Assembly: GCA_012064385.1 (NCBI GenBank) | Contig: QRDG01001877.1 | Location: 186,001-250,000, forward strand | Reading direction: 5' to 3' | DNA from: Puccinellia tenuiflora | Taxonomy: Eukaryota > Streptophyta > Magnoliopsida > Poales > Poaceae | DNA: 64,000 bases | Part shown: one piece after another, positions 34,436 through 46,400 of the stretch | Layout of the letters: every line of letters starts with the position of its first letter | Position numbering within the stretch: the stretch's first letter is position 1 | Translations under genes and position numbers: made by a program | The notes under the pieces: generated by a model | Databases searched by the model: none | Seen by the model: the letters and a program-made list of their open reading frames with translations, nothing else | What the model was told of the DNA's origin: nothing

Positions 34436-37400
34436 CTAGATACTTGGAGCAGAGGCAGCGGCATCGGTCCTGGCCGGTTCCGAGGTCGAGGTCTCGGCGC
34501 TATCCTTGGTCGCAGCGGCCGAGGTGGTGCCTGTGGCTGTGTCGGGAGGAGTATCGGCTTGGATTTCCTCATCAACTTCTTCGTCTGCGTAGTCCTCCTC
34601 GCTGTCAACCTCCAATTCTTCCGAGTGAGGGACCCGATCACCCGGGACAAAGCTGTGTACCGGGGCGTATTGGATGAGCGAGTGGGCCAGTTCTTGGCGA
34701 CGTCGGATGAGATCCGGGTCGGAAAGCCACTTGGAGCCGTCGCGGACGGTCTTCAGCATGTCAAGGTCGAGCTCCTCGTACCAAGATAGCACATATGTTA
34801 GCGCTTCATCCGCTCCGACTCGGGCGGCGGATGATCGCCAGTCATCGAGTCTTGCCTCGGAAGCCAGCAGGCACTTGGCCAGTTCGTCTACAACTGCAGG
34901 AGCCTCACACCCGGGCCAGAGGACGTTGTAAGCTCGGATTGCGGCGGTGAGGAGGTTCATCCCGATAGACCTCATGGGAACCAGCCGTGCCTTCAGTGCC
35001 ACCAAGTGAGTGTCCATATCCCACTCGGACGAGATAGGGCCATCCTGGATTTCCTTGAACCGATGCGCTCCAGCGCTCTTGTCCGCAGCAGCTTTGGTGT
35101 GGGGGAAGCGCTCTGAATAGGGAATGGCTAACGCCGAGATAAGTTACACAAGGGTGAAGATGAAAGATTGAATGAAGACAAAAGGGGAAAGGGCTTACTG
35201 TTCATCTCGGAGTTGATGCTGGAGATGTCCACCAGCCACCGTGCAATCTTGGCCTTCAGATCTCGGAGCTCGCTCTCGGCCGAGGTAACCTCGGATTTGG
35301 ATTCTGCAAGAGATTCCTTCAGCTTCTGAGTCTCCTCTTCTCGGAGTTGCTTTTCTGTGGTGGCGGTTTTCTCCGACTCGGCGGCTTGACTCCGAGTTTG
35401 CTCCAGCTCGGCCTTCAGCCGAGATATCTCCTCCTGCTCCTTCTTCAGCTCGGCCTGGTGCGCATGCTCGCGCTCCTGATGTGCGGCTGTGCCAGGGCAA
35501 CAGATATCAGAATAAGAAAATTGATGCAAGTACAAGTTGAAAGGCGAAATATGGCTTACACTCGATTTCCGAGATCCGTTTCTCCAGCCCTTCTGCCTTG
35601 GACTCCGAAGCAGCTAGTTGCTGCAGCTTGGCCTGCTGCAGCTTGAACTTATCAGAGAGGCTCTTGTGAGCCAACAGCAGCTTGCGGTGCACCTGAGTGC
35701 GCTTGGTCATGCAAGCCTGGAAGGAAGAAATGTTAAAATGGTTGATAAAGATTCAGGCCGAGTTACCCTCATTCAACCGAGTCAGCTTTACTCAGGCCAA
35801 GCTCAGTCACTCGACCCGAATCTCGGGGACTGGGGATGGATGATATCTATATTAAAGAAATTAACCGAGTTATCTTTACTCGGCAGGACTTACCGCAGCT
35901 GCTTGGTCAGCTGCGAGAACGGCAGTTTTTACTGCGGCCATCTTTTGGGCCACCAGACTCGGCCCTGCCGGATGTTCTGAAATGATCTGGCCTGCTGGTG
36001 ACTTTGAGCTCACTTCGCTCAAATTGGCGGCAGTTCCAATCCATATGATAGTGCTCGAGGGAGCCCAAGCTTTTTCCGCTAAGTGTTTGCAGTGGTGCAA
36101 ATCCCCAGCTGGTGGTCTGGAGGCTGCCGGATGTCGCTGCTCCGATGCTTGGTGGCACAATCAGCTGCCGTTCCGGGTTCGCCGACACTGATGTCGCCGG
36201 TGCCTTTTCTGCCGATACCCCAGTGGCTGGAACTGGGGCCTTAGATGGTTGTGGCGGCGGCTGCGGCTGTGCCGGTGGCGGTGTTGGCTTAGCCGTGGAT
36301 GTCGATTTGGATTTTGAGGGAGAGAGCTGCGACTTGTGTTTTGGCGGCGGCGGTGCTGCTGGAGCTTGTTTTTGCTTCTTCTTCTGGTGCTGCTGTGATG
36401 GAGGTGGCGGAACTTGTTGCTGCTGAGGTTGCTGCTGCTGTTGTTGTTGTTGTTGCGGCCGAGTCTGCTGCTCTGGCTGCTGTTGCTGACTCGGCTGTGC
36501 CGAGTCCTCTGGGACCTCGGGAGCCGAAGAGCTGGCCCCGAGATAAATTACTTGGTCGGGCACTGCTGGTTGCGGTCTCGACCGAGTCTTCAGTTCCGGC
36601 TCCGGATCCTGGAGCCGAGATGTCCGCAACCGGACTCATTCTCATTGGACTCGGAACCCGAGTATCGTCGGGCCGAGGTGGCGTCGGTGTCCTTGGCGGA
36701 ATCCGGTCGGTGGACCCAGTAGTGGGGGCCTTCGTCTTCAGAGGAGCCGCGCTGGAAAGTCAAAACAGCAATGTATGTTGTCAAAAGGAGAAATACAGAA
36801 AGAGCAAATTTAATCAAATGCATAATGTATATGTCGGCAAGAGGGGATCTTACCCCTTAGTGACAGGGCGCTGGCGTTTCGCCGCTGTCTTGATCCTTTG
36901 TTTCTTCTTTGCGGGACCAGAAGGGCCGGAAGTTCCGGCATTTGCTGAGGCGGCTGCTCCCGCTGGGCGCTTCCGAGCTGCGCCCTTGGGGCCTGTGGCG
37001 AGGGGTGCCACCTCGAGCACCTTGTCCGAGTCAGCTGAGGGCGGGGACATCGGATATGAGTATGAAATGGGGAGAGGATCATACACCTCTAAGACCCGAC
37101 AATCGTCGTCTTCATCCTCAGACCAATTTCGGATGGAGGAAGCGCGAGTCTTACCCGTGGCAGAAAGTAAGCTGGCGTCCGGGATGGGCACGTTGTCCTC
37201 GTCGTCCGGGTCTTCCGAGTCGGCCTCGACCCGGTCTTTACCCCATTTGGCCGAGGGGTTTTTCCGTCTTCGGTCAGTTGCCGACCGAATCTCTGCGTAA
37301 TGAGAAAGGGAAAGCAATTAATAACAAGTACCAAGTTGTACTGACATAAAAGTTTACGTCGGTAAGAATGTTATGTCGGCAGAAGTACTTACTTGCGGGG

Positions 37401-38330
37401 GAAGGTTGTTCCTGCTGTGGGGTTCTTTGCCCCATTCCCATGTCTCCGGCATCTTGGTCCGGGCTATGGCTTTGATGCGCCGCCGAATCTGGGCATTATC
37501 CAGCTCGACGGTGCTGACTCGGGTCGGGTCCAGCGGGCCACTCATGTGACAGATCTTGTGGACTCGGCGCTGGAGGGGCAAGACCCGGCGGCTGATGAAT
37601 GTCGCGAGCAGGTCATCGGATGTCATTCCTTCATCTCGGAGCTGCTCGACGACCTGGTGGATGTGGTTGACCACCAAGTCCGTATCCGTTGGGTTGTATC
37701 CCCAGTTGAGTTGCGCGGTTGGTGGGCCGATGGCGAAACTCGGCAAGTTGATCATGTCCACCTCGGTGGAGTTCTTCACGTAGAAGAAGGAGCGCTGCCA
37801 TTTCCGGCATGACTCCAGTCCTTGGATCCGGGGGAAGATGGAGCCGCGCCGAGGTACGATTGTGGCGGCTCCGCATTGCGTCATCTCACGGGCCGCATCC
37901 GGGTTGGCAGGATTCGGAATGACCTGCTTCCGGAAGTGAAAGTACTTGGACCACGCTTCAACGGTGGGCCAGAGGCCGAGATAACCCTCCATGAAGGAGG
38001 CATAGGCAGAGAGTGTGGTGAAGGCGTTCGCCGGGAGTTGATGAGGTTGGAGCCCGAACTTGTTGAGGAAGCTGCGGAAGAATTCGCTGGCGGGTAAGCC
38101 AAAGCCCCGCTCGAAGTGTTCGAGGAAGACGACATACTCTCCCTCTCTGAGACCGGAGAGGTCTCTGGACCCGGAAGCCGACACTCCACTTCGGCTGGGA
38201 TCCGCCGAGTCCGGATCAGCCAGTCTATGTCGGCTCTGCCGACATAGGAGCCTTCCCAACTGGCCCGAGTAGTTTCCTCGATTACTCCTTCTTCTACCTC
38301 TACCACCTCGAGGCTGGGGTTGTTCGACAT
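34436..38330 (-). pseudogene. Antisense spliced gene of the Tat element (Transposase_28 / 'gypsy-type transposon' family)
   Basis: Runs opposite to gag-pol. Start ATG at 38330 (MSNNPSLEVVEVEE). Exon 1, to 37393, encodes WLIRTRRIPAEVECRLPG and, after a frameshift near 38165, EGEYVVFLEHFERGFGLP, LPANAFTTLSAYASFMEGYL and DMINLPSFAIGPPT. It ends at a GTAAGT donor (37392). Further exons read at about 37292-36853 (nuclear-signal-like KKKQRIKTAAKRQR), 36750-35890 (Gln/Pro-rich, SGSLQTTSWGFAPLQTLSGK, with a second frameshift near 35980), 35710-35555, 35490-35205 (coiled coil) and 35130-34436 (WYEELDLDMLKTVRDGSKWL, acidic tail, TAG). Role unknown; related extra ORFs are recurrent in Tat elements. Introns and two indels make this copy a probable pseudogene. 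Exon borders other than the first donor are approximate. Confidence 0.75.
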
Positions 38331-38463
38331 GTCGGAGAAGAGTTTTGGAGAGCTACAAAAGGAGTCACGGCACCAAGATCAAAATCATTACAGTAAAAAG
38401 AGAAAGAAAAAGAAAAACAAGAAGCAGATGGGTTTATTATATGTCGAAAAACAAGAAAAACTA
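38331..38463. other. Truncated 3' internal end of the Tat element
   Basis: Purine-rich (+) sequence, 133 bases, between the antisense start codon and the 3' LTR. It would be the promoter/5' UTR of the antisense gene. A PPT and the first 52 LTR bases are expected before 38464 and are missing. Confidence 0.55.
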
Positions 38464-39330
38464 GGAGTTGACCGAGTCAATGGAAACCGACATACCATAC
38501 AGGTTTATCCGGGGTCAACCGGGTAAAGGTTAACCGACATATCCATATGTCGGATCATGTTTATTATATGTCGGAATCCCCTTTATTGTTCTTATATGCA
38601 GGAAAGGGCGAGCCGAGTTATGGGCATGGGTGTGCTTATGCCGAATGAAGGTTATCCTGGACGGTGGACCAAGCTCCTTGAGACACGGAGTGAGACAAGG
38701 GCGACGGTGTGCCGCAAGTGGACGGGCGTGCTGTGCCTCGGCCTTGCCTCTGACGCGTGCGGCGCGGCACAGTGGCGCTAGGCCTAGGCTTGGGCGTGCT
38801 GTCTGACACAGAGGGGACCGTGGCGACCAGCGCTGCCACGGTCTGGGTATGGCGCAGCGGCGCCCGTGTCGGCCGGAGACCAAGGAGTATGGTGATAGTA
38901 GCAATGTTTTACACTGTAACCCTGGGTTTCCCTATATAAGGAGTACTAGGGGTACCTCTTAGGGGGACGGGCAACACTTCATTTGAGCCTAGACGCTGAG
39001 CAAATACTTAGTCGTTCCTTGAAAGCTAGAGGAGAGCCTGAGAGCTGTTCCGAGACTCGGTAGAGGCTTAGATCTTGCAGTTCTTCGCATACAGCTCGAG
39101 GAGCAAGCTTGTAACCAGTTGTAATCCACATATAAATCAAGTAGCAGGCAGGAGTAGGGGTGTTATCTCCTCACGAGAGCCCCGAACCTGGGTAAATCGT
39201 GTGCGTGTGTGTGTGAGTGAGTGTGTGTTCGTGTTTGTACGCCGTGCGTGCAAGCCCTCCCCGGTACCTCCAGCGTCCAATCGGCCCCACATCAAGCCTG
39301 TATGGCATCTGTTCGTGCACCACCATGACA
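38464..39330 (+). repeat. 3' LTR of the Tat element, 5'-truncated by 52 bp
   Basis: 867 bases aligning without gaps to 25871-26737. Five differences were found by eye, each C in the 5' LTR and T here. The TG end and its inverted repeat are missing; the CA end and TSD ATGGC are intact. TATATAAG at 38933-38940. Confidence 0.9.
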
Positions 39331-39335
39331 ATGGC

Positions 39336-41410
39336 ACACCGTATCTCCGTTGTGTCTTACCACCGATGTGGCGAGGCACTTGTCACTATGTTGCCGTTGA
39401 GGTTGACAACTAGAACCTTTACAAGGATGAAGCTCACTCCACAAGTTGGAGGGTCTTCACCAAATGCACCGAGCCGCCAAGAATCGATGCCCAAGGCCGA
39501 GGCACACACCACAACTCAATTGGTGGCTCCCGGCAATGTCTTCGTAGCTACCAAAACTCCGAGACGAACAAGGTTGAGCCACACTCCACAATTGGAGGCT
39601 CCCAACAAATCCCGTGGGCCACCAAGACTCTGAGAAAACAACAACCGTCTAGGGTACCAACATGCCCTAGAGGAACAAGCTCTAGGGCACCCAAGCACCC
39701 AAGAGTAACAAGCTTCTCAACTTCACTTTCCACGAATCATCGTGGAGAACTCAAACCGATGCAACCAATGCAATGGCAAGAACACACTAAGTGGTCAAAT
39801 CCTTCACTCTGAAATCCCACCAAAAGAAACTAATGCTTGTGGGGGGAGAAGAGAGGAAGAACAAAGAAGAACTCAACAAATGGAACTCCAAGATCTAGAT
39901 CCAAAGGGTTCCCCTCACTTAGAGGAGAGATGGTTTGGTGGAAGTGTAGATCTAGATCTCCTCTCTCTTTTCCCTCTAATTGGAGGCAAGAATCATGGAG
40001 GAATAGAGAGAAATCTAAGCTCAAGAAGGTCAACAATGTGGGGCTTTTTCGTGCTAAAGAGCTATATTCACTTGGGGAAGAATGGGGGCTTTTATAGGAC
40101 CCCACGAAAAAGAGCCGTTGCAGGAAAAACAGAGACCGGATATTCCGGTTCAGGTTTGGACCGAAATTTCCGCTCCAGTCCGCGCAACTGCTGAAACCTT
40201 CTGTAGGTCACCGGATATTTGCAACCGGAGATTTCCGGAAGGACCGGAATATCCGGTTTTCTGAAAACTGACAGAAACAGCAAAACGAAAACTGCAATAA
40301 CTTTTTCATCCGGACTCCGATTTCGATGATCTTGGGCTCGTTGGAATCGCAATTAAGAGCTCTACAAGATCATGCAGAGAAACATCATAGTCCATCATGT
40401 GAGGAGAAGGTCACAAGGAAAGAGTTTGACCTCTCTAGAAAAGACAAGCCGGTAAAACCTCCAACATAAAAAACGCAACAAGATATGCATATGAAATCCG
40501 TTTTTGATGAACTAGAGCTTGGTATGGAGATGAACACAAGCTCTAAATACTCATATGGATGAAATCCAAATAAGAATGGGCAATGGAGATTTTGTTATGG
40601 GTAGGAAGGTGTGAACCTTTCCTCACGGGTGAACCGTCAAAATCTCTACAACCGAAAACGCAATAGAAGATGCAACCCAATCTTGTTTTCGGTGAACTTG
40701 GCCTTGTCATGACAAGCATTAAAAGAACCAAAACCACACCATGATAAGAGCCAAATAAGAACCAATAAAGATGATGCAGGAATGCAAGGATGCAAAGGTT
40801 TGAGCTCTCTACGACCGATACGCTAAAGCTCACTTGAGAGCCCCTCTTGATAGTATGGTTACCTATCCTAAAAACCCGGTCTCCCAACTACACCGCGAGA
40901 CCGGTAAAATAGAAACCCTATCAAGATCATACCTTTGCCTTGCGCATTCCACTTGAGCTAGATGATGACGATATTGATCTCCTCTCAAGTGGATCACCTT
41001 TCTTTGCCTTGCGCATTCCACTTGAGGTAGATGATGACGATCTTGATCTCCTCTCAAGTGGATCACCTTCTTGATTACGCTCCGCTCGGTGAAGCCTCGC
41101 ATATTGCTCCCACATACACTATGGGAGAGACACTTACGCTCCGCTCGGTGAAGCCTCGCATATTGCTCCCCATACACCAATATGGGAGAGACACTCTTTC
41201 ACATATTTTCACATGCCCTTATCTTCTATGTTGATCAACTTGCACATAGCCTTGATCAACATATAATCTTCTTCTTTTAGCCTTGACTCAACATATGGAG
41301 TTCAAGCATTTCTTATGGACCAACACTACAAATATAACTCAAAACACACATTAGTCATAGAGATTGTCATTAATTACCAAAACACACATGGGGGCAACCA
41401 TGCACTTTCA
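39336..41410 (-). repeat. 5' LTR of the gag-only element, outer part
   Basis: Continues 25448-25818 after the Tat insertion; 371 + 2,075 = 2,446 bp against 2,455 bp for the other LTR. Carries the same internal tandem duplications (about 40933-41195). Ends GCACTTTCA at 41410, followed by TSD CTCTA. Confidence 0.88.
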
Positions 41411-41720
41411 CTCTATCCACTTCACTGTGCTAGAATAGATTCAATGAAAGGACATACAAATGTGGATTTCTTACCCATATGGGACTACAAACGTCACAAT
41501 CACCGTCTGCAGAGCTGCATCGCTAGGCCGCATCCGTTCCATGCTCGTGCACCACCGCCACCGCCGGCGTTTTCCAGTTGTGGTTGGGGTCATTGTGGCA
41601 ACCAACATGCTCTTAGCGGTCTATCCAAAATTTGTACCAAGTTAGGAGAGGACTCACGTTTTGGTCTGGAGTACTGAGTAGTGAGATGTCCATTAATCTC
41701 CCTATATAATTTCTATATTA
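41411..41720. other. Host flank of the gag-only element
   Basis: Begins with the CTCTA target copy; 41411-41544 is the stretch copied into the element at 19311-19445. No ORF recognised. It joins 16850 when the element is removed. TTA at 41718-41720 is a likely target copy of the next element. Confidence 0.6.
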
Positions 41721-42245
41721 GAGCATCTCCACGGGGGGGGGGGGGGGGTCGTAAAAGGGGTCGTAAAGCTCCTTTAGGGCGCCGACAGAAAAACAGGCCA
41801 CACCGGGGGGGGGGGGTCGCAAAGCCTTTGTTCGGCCCAAAATCTGTCCGGCACCACGAACAGGGCCTCCAACTTTGGGGTCTGCCTTCGCGGTGCCAGA
41901 CACTGTCAGGCCCGAGCCTTCGACAGATATGGCCCGCCCGTCATACACTCGAAGCGAATGGCGCAAAATTTCCCCTACATTGCCGCGCCGACCGCCAAAA
42001 CCTTCTCTCTATTGCCGCGCCGGCCGCCAAATCTTCCCTCCATTCTCACAAACCCCTCTCCTTCTACTCTGCCTCGCCGCCGCCGCTGCCCACCCCTTCT
42101 CCTTGCTCGTCGCTGCCCGCCGCCGGTGAGATCATTGTCTCCAACCTCCCATCGGCTCCGATGGCGTCGGTGGGTCTGAGAAAGCCCACCCAAAGCAAAT
42201 CCTCCAAGGCAAAGGGGTCGACGAGGGCCGTGGTGATGAAGTCGC
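41721..42245 (+). mobile_element. Partial Harbinger-like element, cut by an Athila LTR
   Basis: TTA followed by GAGCATCTCCACGG, a Harbinger/Tourist-type terminus, then G-runs (41733-41748 and 41805-41816) and a GC-rich leader. A + strand ORF begins at ATG 42161 (MASVGLRKPTQSKSSKAKG, basic) and is interrupted by the Athila 3' LTR at 42246. The remainder should lie right of the window. Protein not recognised; it could be the start of an ORF1. Confidence 0.45.
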
Positions 42246-43761
42246 TGATGACCCACAAGTATAGGGGATCTATCATAGTCCTTGCGATAAATAAGAGTGT
42301 CGAACCCAACGAGGAGTAGAAGGTGTTGACAAGTGGATTTCAGCAAGGTTTTACCGCAAGCACTAAAAGAGAAATGTTTTTGGAGTTTTGATATAAAGAA
42401 CAAATAAAGAACAAGTAAGTAGAAGAATGCTACAATAATTGCAGCAAATAGCCCAATCCTTTTAATCTCAAAGGACAGGCCGGTTGTGTTACTTATGATG
42501 ATTAAAACGTTCTCGAGTACGCATGGGAATTTCTGCCTAGCCATTTTCATTGCACGCCGTTGATTAATCTTCAATGTTTTGATAAAGTGTTGTGTGGCTG
42601 AACCTATGCTAATGCACCGCCCTTACTTGGACAAATACATACTTGTGATGAAACCCCTTGCAAGCATCCGCAACTACAAGAAAGTAATTAAGATAAAAAC
42701 CTAACCACAGCCTTAAACTCCGAGATCCTACACTCCCTAGTGCACTAGTTCGTGAAGTGGGTTTAGGTTTCTGTCACTCCTGCAACCCTACCATAGGCAA
42801 ACTAAATACACCATGCATTTCCCTAGGCCCTTTGAAAGGTGAAGTATCATGTAGTCGACGTTCACACGATACCACTAGAGGAAAACACCACAACATATAT
42901 CAAACCATTAAATATTACACAACATTATGCAATTACTAGCAACTAGGCTTTCCCCATGTCCTCAAGAACCAAATGAACTACTCACAAGACATCATATAGA
43001 TCATGATCAGAGGTGATATGAATATGGGTAACAATCTGATTGTAATGATAATTCACAGGTAAAACTCTCAAGCATCAACTACAAGTGGTAATCAACACCC
43101 GGGATATGATTCCAATGAACTAATAACAACACAATGACAATTGCTACAGCGGGATGAGATGGGATGGCGGCGGTGATGATGGTGCTGATGGTGGAGATGA
43201 TGTTGATGATGATCCCGATGATGCCCGGCGTGATGGCGATGACGATGGCGGCGATTCCCCCTCCGGGAGGGAAATTCCCCTGCAGTTTTTTCCCTGCCGG
43301 AGCTCTTCTTCTCTCTGTCCGGTTCTGCCTCGTGGAGCCGGCGGAAAATTATTCGTCGATTGCCCCGATGTTTTTAGGTCAAGGGGTAGTAGTACGCCAA
43401 AGGGGAGCTGGAGGGCGGTCCCAGGGGGTAGGGACTGCCCCCCAGCCGCGGCCAGAGGTGGGGCCGCGGTGGGCACCCGCCCCAGCTCCTGGAGGCTCCC
43501 CTCTGGCCCATCTTCTGGCTCCGTGGGTCTTCTCTGATAAAAATGAGTTTCTGAATCTTTGGGAATTTTTGGGGCTTCCAAAGTCAAGTATCTTGACAAG
43601 TACTTTTCCAGCTGATTCCGGGCTCCGGCAGATGCATCCCCAATAATTGCAAAACATGCAAAATAAGGTAGAATAACATAAGTATTGCATCATAATATGA
43701 AATATATCGATGAATAAAGATAAATTATGATGTAAAATAGTGATGCAAAATGGACGTATCA
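42246..43761 (-). repeat. 3' LTR of the outer Athila element
   Basis: 1,516 bp, on the - strand from TGATACGTCCATTTTGCATC to CTTGTGGGTCATCA. It contains a GAT-rich low-complexity stretch (43155-43260) and a GC-rich part (43380-43520). Boundaries were inferred from TG/CA ends and the adjacent PPT; only one LTR is visible. Confidence 0.75.
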
Positions 43762-43813
43762 ACTCCCCAAGCTTAGACTCCGCTTGTCCCCAAGCGAAAC
43801 TGAGCTCGGTAAA

Positions 43814-45397
43814 TGATGATCGGTGATGGTAGCGTTGGGTTGTGCCCCAAGTGAAGGCATGATGTAGTAAGTAACAGTTTTCCCTCGTTAACGAACCGTG
43901 GTTTATCGAACCAGTAGTACTTTGAAATAAAAAACAAAGTGAATGTTGAAGATCTCTGGCGCTTAATCTTCAACAGACGTGGACCTGCACACACTCAACC
44001 AATTACTTTGCCCCAACGGTGGAAATGTTGTCAATCTTTCCGGTCCGGCAGAAAACAAAGCGGTTAATTGTATAGTGAAATAGATGAAAATATGAAAGTG
44101 GATCAGAGGAGTAATGATGATGAAAAGTGATGAATAAATGTTGCAATCAATGTAAAAATATAGACCGGGGGCCATGGGTTCACTAGTGGAGTCTCTTAAG
44201 TAAATAAAACACCCATATGATGGGTAAACAAATTACAGCTAGTCAATTGACAAGATTATAACACAAACTTAATCTAGCTATGACATAGAGAACATGATAA
44301 TATTTATATAGGCATCACGACAATGAACAAAGACCGTTGAGTCCAACTGCATCTTTGTTTAAAAAGTCCACCGTGGGATCGCTATCCAGCCTGTCACCCA
44401 ACGGTATTAAGTTGCAAGCAACAAACATTTGCATTAAGTAAAACGCATAAAATATCAAAAGAGACATTAACACTGCTGTTTTACCCTTAGTAGCAACAAC
44501 ACACCCTCGCCCTTAAACGTTTCTGTCACTCGTGCCCAGGAACAAAAGGGGGCATGAACCCACTATCTAGCATAAATACTCCCTCTTGGAGATACACACA
44601 ATCACTTGGCCAAAGTAACTACGCACATCGGAGAGCATGGAAGAACATAAATCAACATATAAGAATCATGCACAATCTGATCATAACTTCATAATCCATC
44701 AGATCCCAGCAAACACATCACATAGCATTACAATAATCGATCTTGATCATGTTTGGCAGCTCACAAGATCATAATATATGAAGCACAAGGGAGAGAGATT
44801 ACCATCTAGCTACTGCCATGGACCCGTAGTCCAAGGTGGGACTACTCACAAATCACCCCGGAGGAAGGCATGGCGATGAAGAGCCCTCCGGGATCGATCT
44901 CTCCTCCGGCAGGGTGCCGAGATCATCTTTAGAATCACTCCCGAACTAGGGTTTATGGTGGCGGTGCCTCAGGGTGACTTCTCTGGAAAATAATGACCGC
45001 CTCGATGTTTTTGGGATTAATCTGATTTTATAGGCGTCGGAGGGGGCCAAGGGGACCCACTAGAGCAGGGGCGGGTCCCACCCACCGCCCTAGGGCAGGC
45101 TGCGGCTGGGGGTCGTCCCTGCCCTGTGGGTGGCCCCCAGGGCTGCCCTCTGTACTGAAACTTCATCTTGGCGAATAAAAAATCCTCGTAAATTTTCAGC
45201 GTATTCCGAGAATATTTCCTGTGGTAAGTTTCTGAAACGAAAGACAGCAAAAATAGAAAACTGACACTAGGCATCTTGTCAATAGGTTAGTCCGAAAAAT
45301 GCATAAAATGATGTAATAAGATAGTAGAAACATGTGACAACATCACAAAAACTAGTATGGATCAATAAAAAAATATAGATACGTTTGACACGTATCA
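43814..45397 (-). repeat. 3' LTR of the inner element
   Basis: 1,584 bp, TG...CA, collinear with 58010-59612 and with the solo LTR at 11098-12662. Several small indels and substitutions against the 5' LTR suggest an older insertion than the Tat element. Confidence 0.9.
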
Positions 45398-45412
45398 GCA
45401 TCCCCAAGCTTA
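45398..45412 (-). other. Polypurine tract of the inner element
   Basis: GCATCCCCAAGCTTA on the + strand, i.e. TAAGCTTGGGGATGC directly before the 3' LTR on the - strand. Same core as the PPT-like site of the outer element at 43762. Confidence 0.7.
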
Positions 45413-46395
45413 ACTCCTACTCGTCCTCGAGTAGGTAAGTGATAACAAAATAATTTTTGACGAGACATGCAACCAACACAATCTTGATTAAGATAGTAAT
45501 GTAAAGCATATGACGTGAATGAAGTGATACAAATCAATTGTCTATAGTTGATAGCAAGAAGCAATGAATAACCAAGTTGAATCATTGAAGCAAAACCTTT
45601 CATAAATAGTACATTAAAGACATGAAAGCAATGTGACCCACATATTTGACTAATTCTCAAAGGTAATGGTTCCACGACAAAAGTGTTTGAGAATCAACAC
45701 AAAGGAGATGTAAGTATTAGCAAAACGCTTCAACTTTCAACGGCTTATCTTATAGATAAAGTCAATATAAAGATTCATGTTTAATCTGACGATGCAATAT
45801 GATCAATAATACCCAGGGTCAATGCTGTATGTTTGCTTTGGTGGAGATAGAAGGAAAAGGAAAACTGACTCAACATTTAAAAGTAAAAGAAAGACCTTCA
45901 CAGGGGAAGCATGGATTAGTCATGTGCTAGAGCTTTTTGATTTTGAAAATAGAGATAAAAATAATTTTGAGAGATGCATAATTCCGTCAACGATTCCATA
46001 GCTCAGAAGCTCATTGGTCCCCTATGTGAAGCAAGGTCTTTAAAGTTGTGAGAGCGGCTGGTTTTAGAGGAGCGAGTACATTTCTCTTTCTCCTTTGTTT
46101 CACCATTAACCAATTTTGAGCTGATTTCTCAGATTTCATTATACGGAGTAGAATGGTGAGCTATATTTGATTTTGCTTAAACCGCTTTCGGGTTGATTCA
46201 AGTGAGAACGTAAACCATCAACACCGGGTGAAATGAGGAAAAAAAGAAAAATAAAAAAAAACTTGCTCGACATAAGCTATAACGAACTCCCTCCTTACTT
46301 TCTCATGAGCTTAAAAACAGAGACACCAAACGAGAATTTTAAAGGTTTTAAACCTAGCACATGACAAATTATTGGAATGACAGGAAATACATGCA
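45413..46395 (-). other. Inner-element 3' spacer, left of the Helitron
   Basis: AT-rich non-coding internal sequence. From about 45830 it is clearly similar to 60050-60570 in the outer Athila (shared GGATTAGTCATGTGCTAGAG and GAGAGATGCATAATTCCGTC). No ORF of note. Confidence 0.65.
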
Positions 46396-46400
46396 TCTAA

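Larger units (their letters stand above)
25819..39330 (+). mobile_element. Tat-lineage Ty3/gypsy retrotransposon, young
   Basis: 13,512 bp, TG...CA ends (TGTCGGGGGGAAG at 25819; CACCATGACA at 39330), target duplication ATGGC (25814-25818 and 39331-39335) inside the 5' LTR of the gag-only element. Layout: 5' LTR, PBS, gag-protease, RT-RNaseH, archaeal-type RNase H, integrase, 197-bp tandem array, spliced antisense gene, 3' LTR. The second RNase H and antisense ORF are marks of the Tat clade. The LTRs differ at five positions over 867 aligned bases, so insertion is recent. Two TAG codons interrupt the polyprotein and the 3' LTR lacks its first 52 bases. Confidence 0.92.
16856..41410 (-). mobile_element. 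Gag-only LTR retrotransposon, Copia-like, containing a nested Tat element
   Basis: Two LTRs of about 2.45 kb in the same (-) orientation: 3' LTR 16856-19310; 5' LTR 25448-25818 plus 39336-41410. Target duplication CTCTA at 16851-16855 and 41411-41415. PBS for initiator Met tRNA next to the 5' LTR and a PPT (GGGGGAGAT on the - strand) next to the 3' side. Only gag is present; the 3.8 kb between gag and PPT has no RT, RNase H or integrase. That makes it non-autonomous, like the published TR-GAG class. Net length is about 11 kb after removing the 13.5 kb nested element. It would need Copia enzymes supplied in trans. Confidence 0.85.

Noticed and set aside
36299..37300. 333-codon + ORF opposite the antisense gene
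   Set aside because: Made of Ala/Val-rich repeats that mirror the Gln/Pro-rich antisense exon; a shadow.
41681..42319. 212-codon + ORF across 41721-42319
   Set aside because: Starts at GTG, runs through a G-homopolymer and crosses into an Athila LTR; only the part from ATG 42161 might be real.
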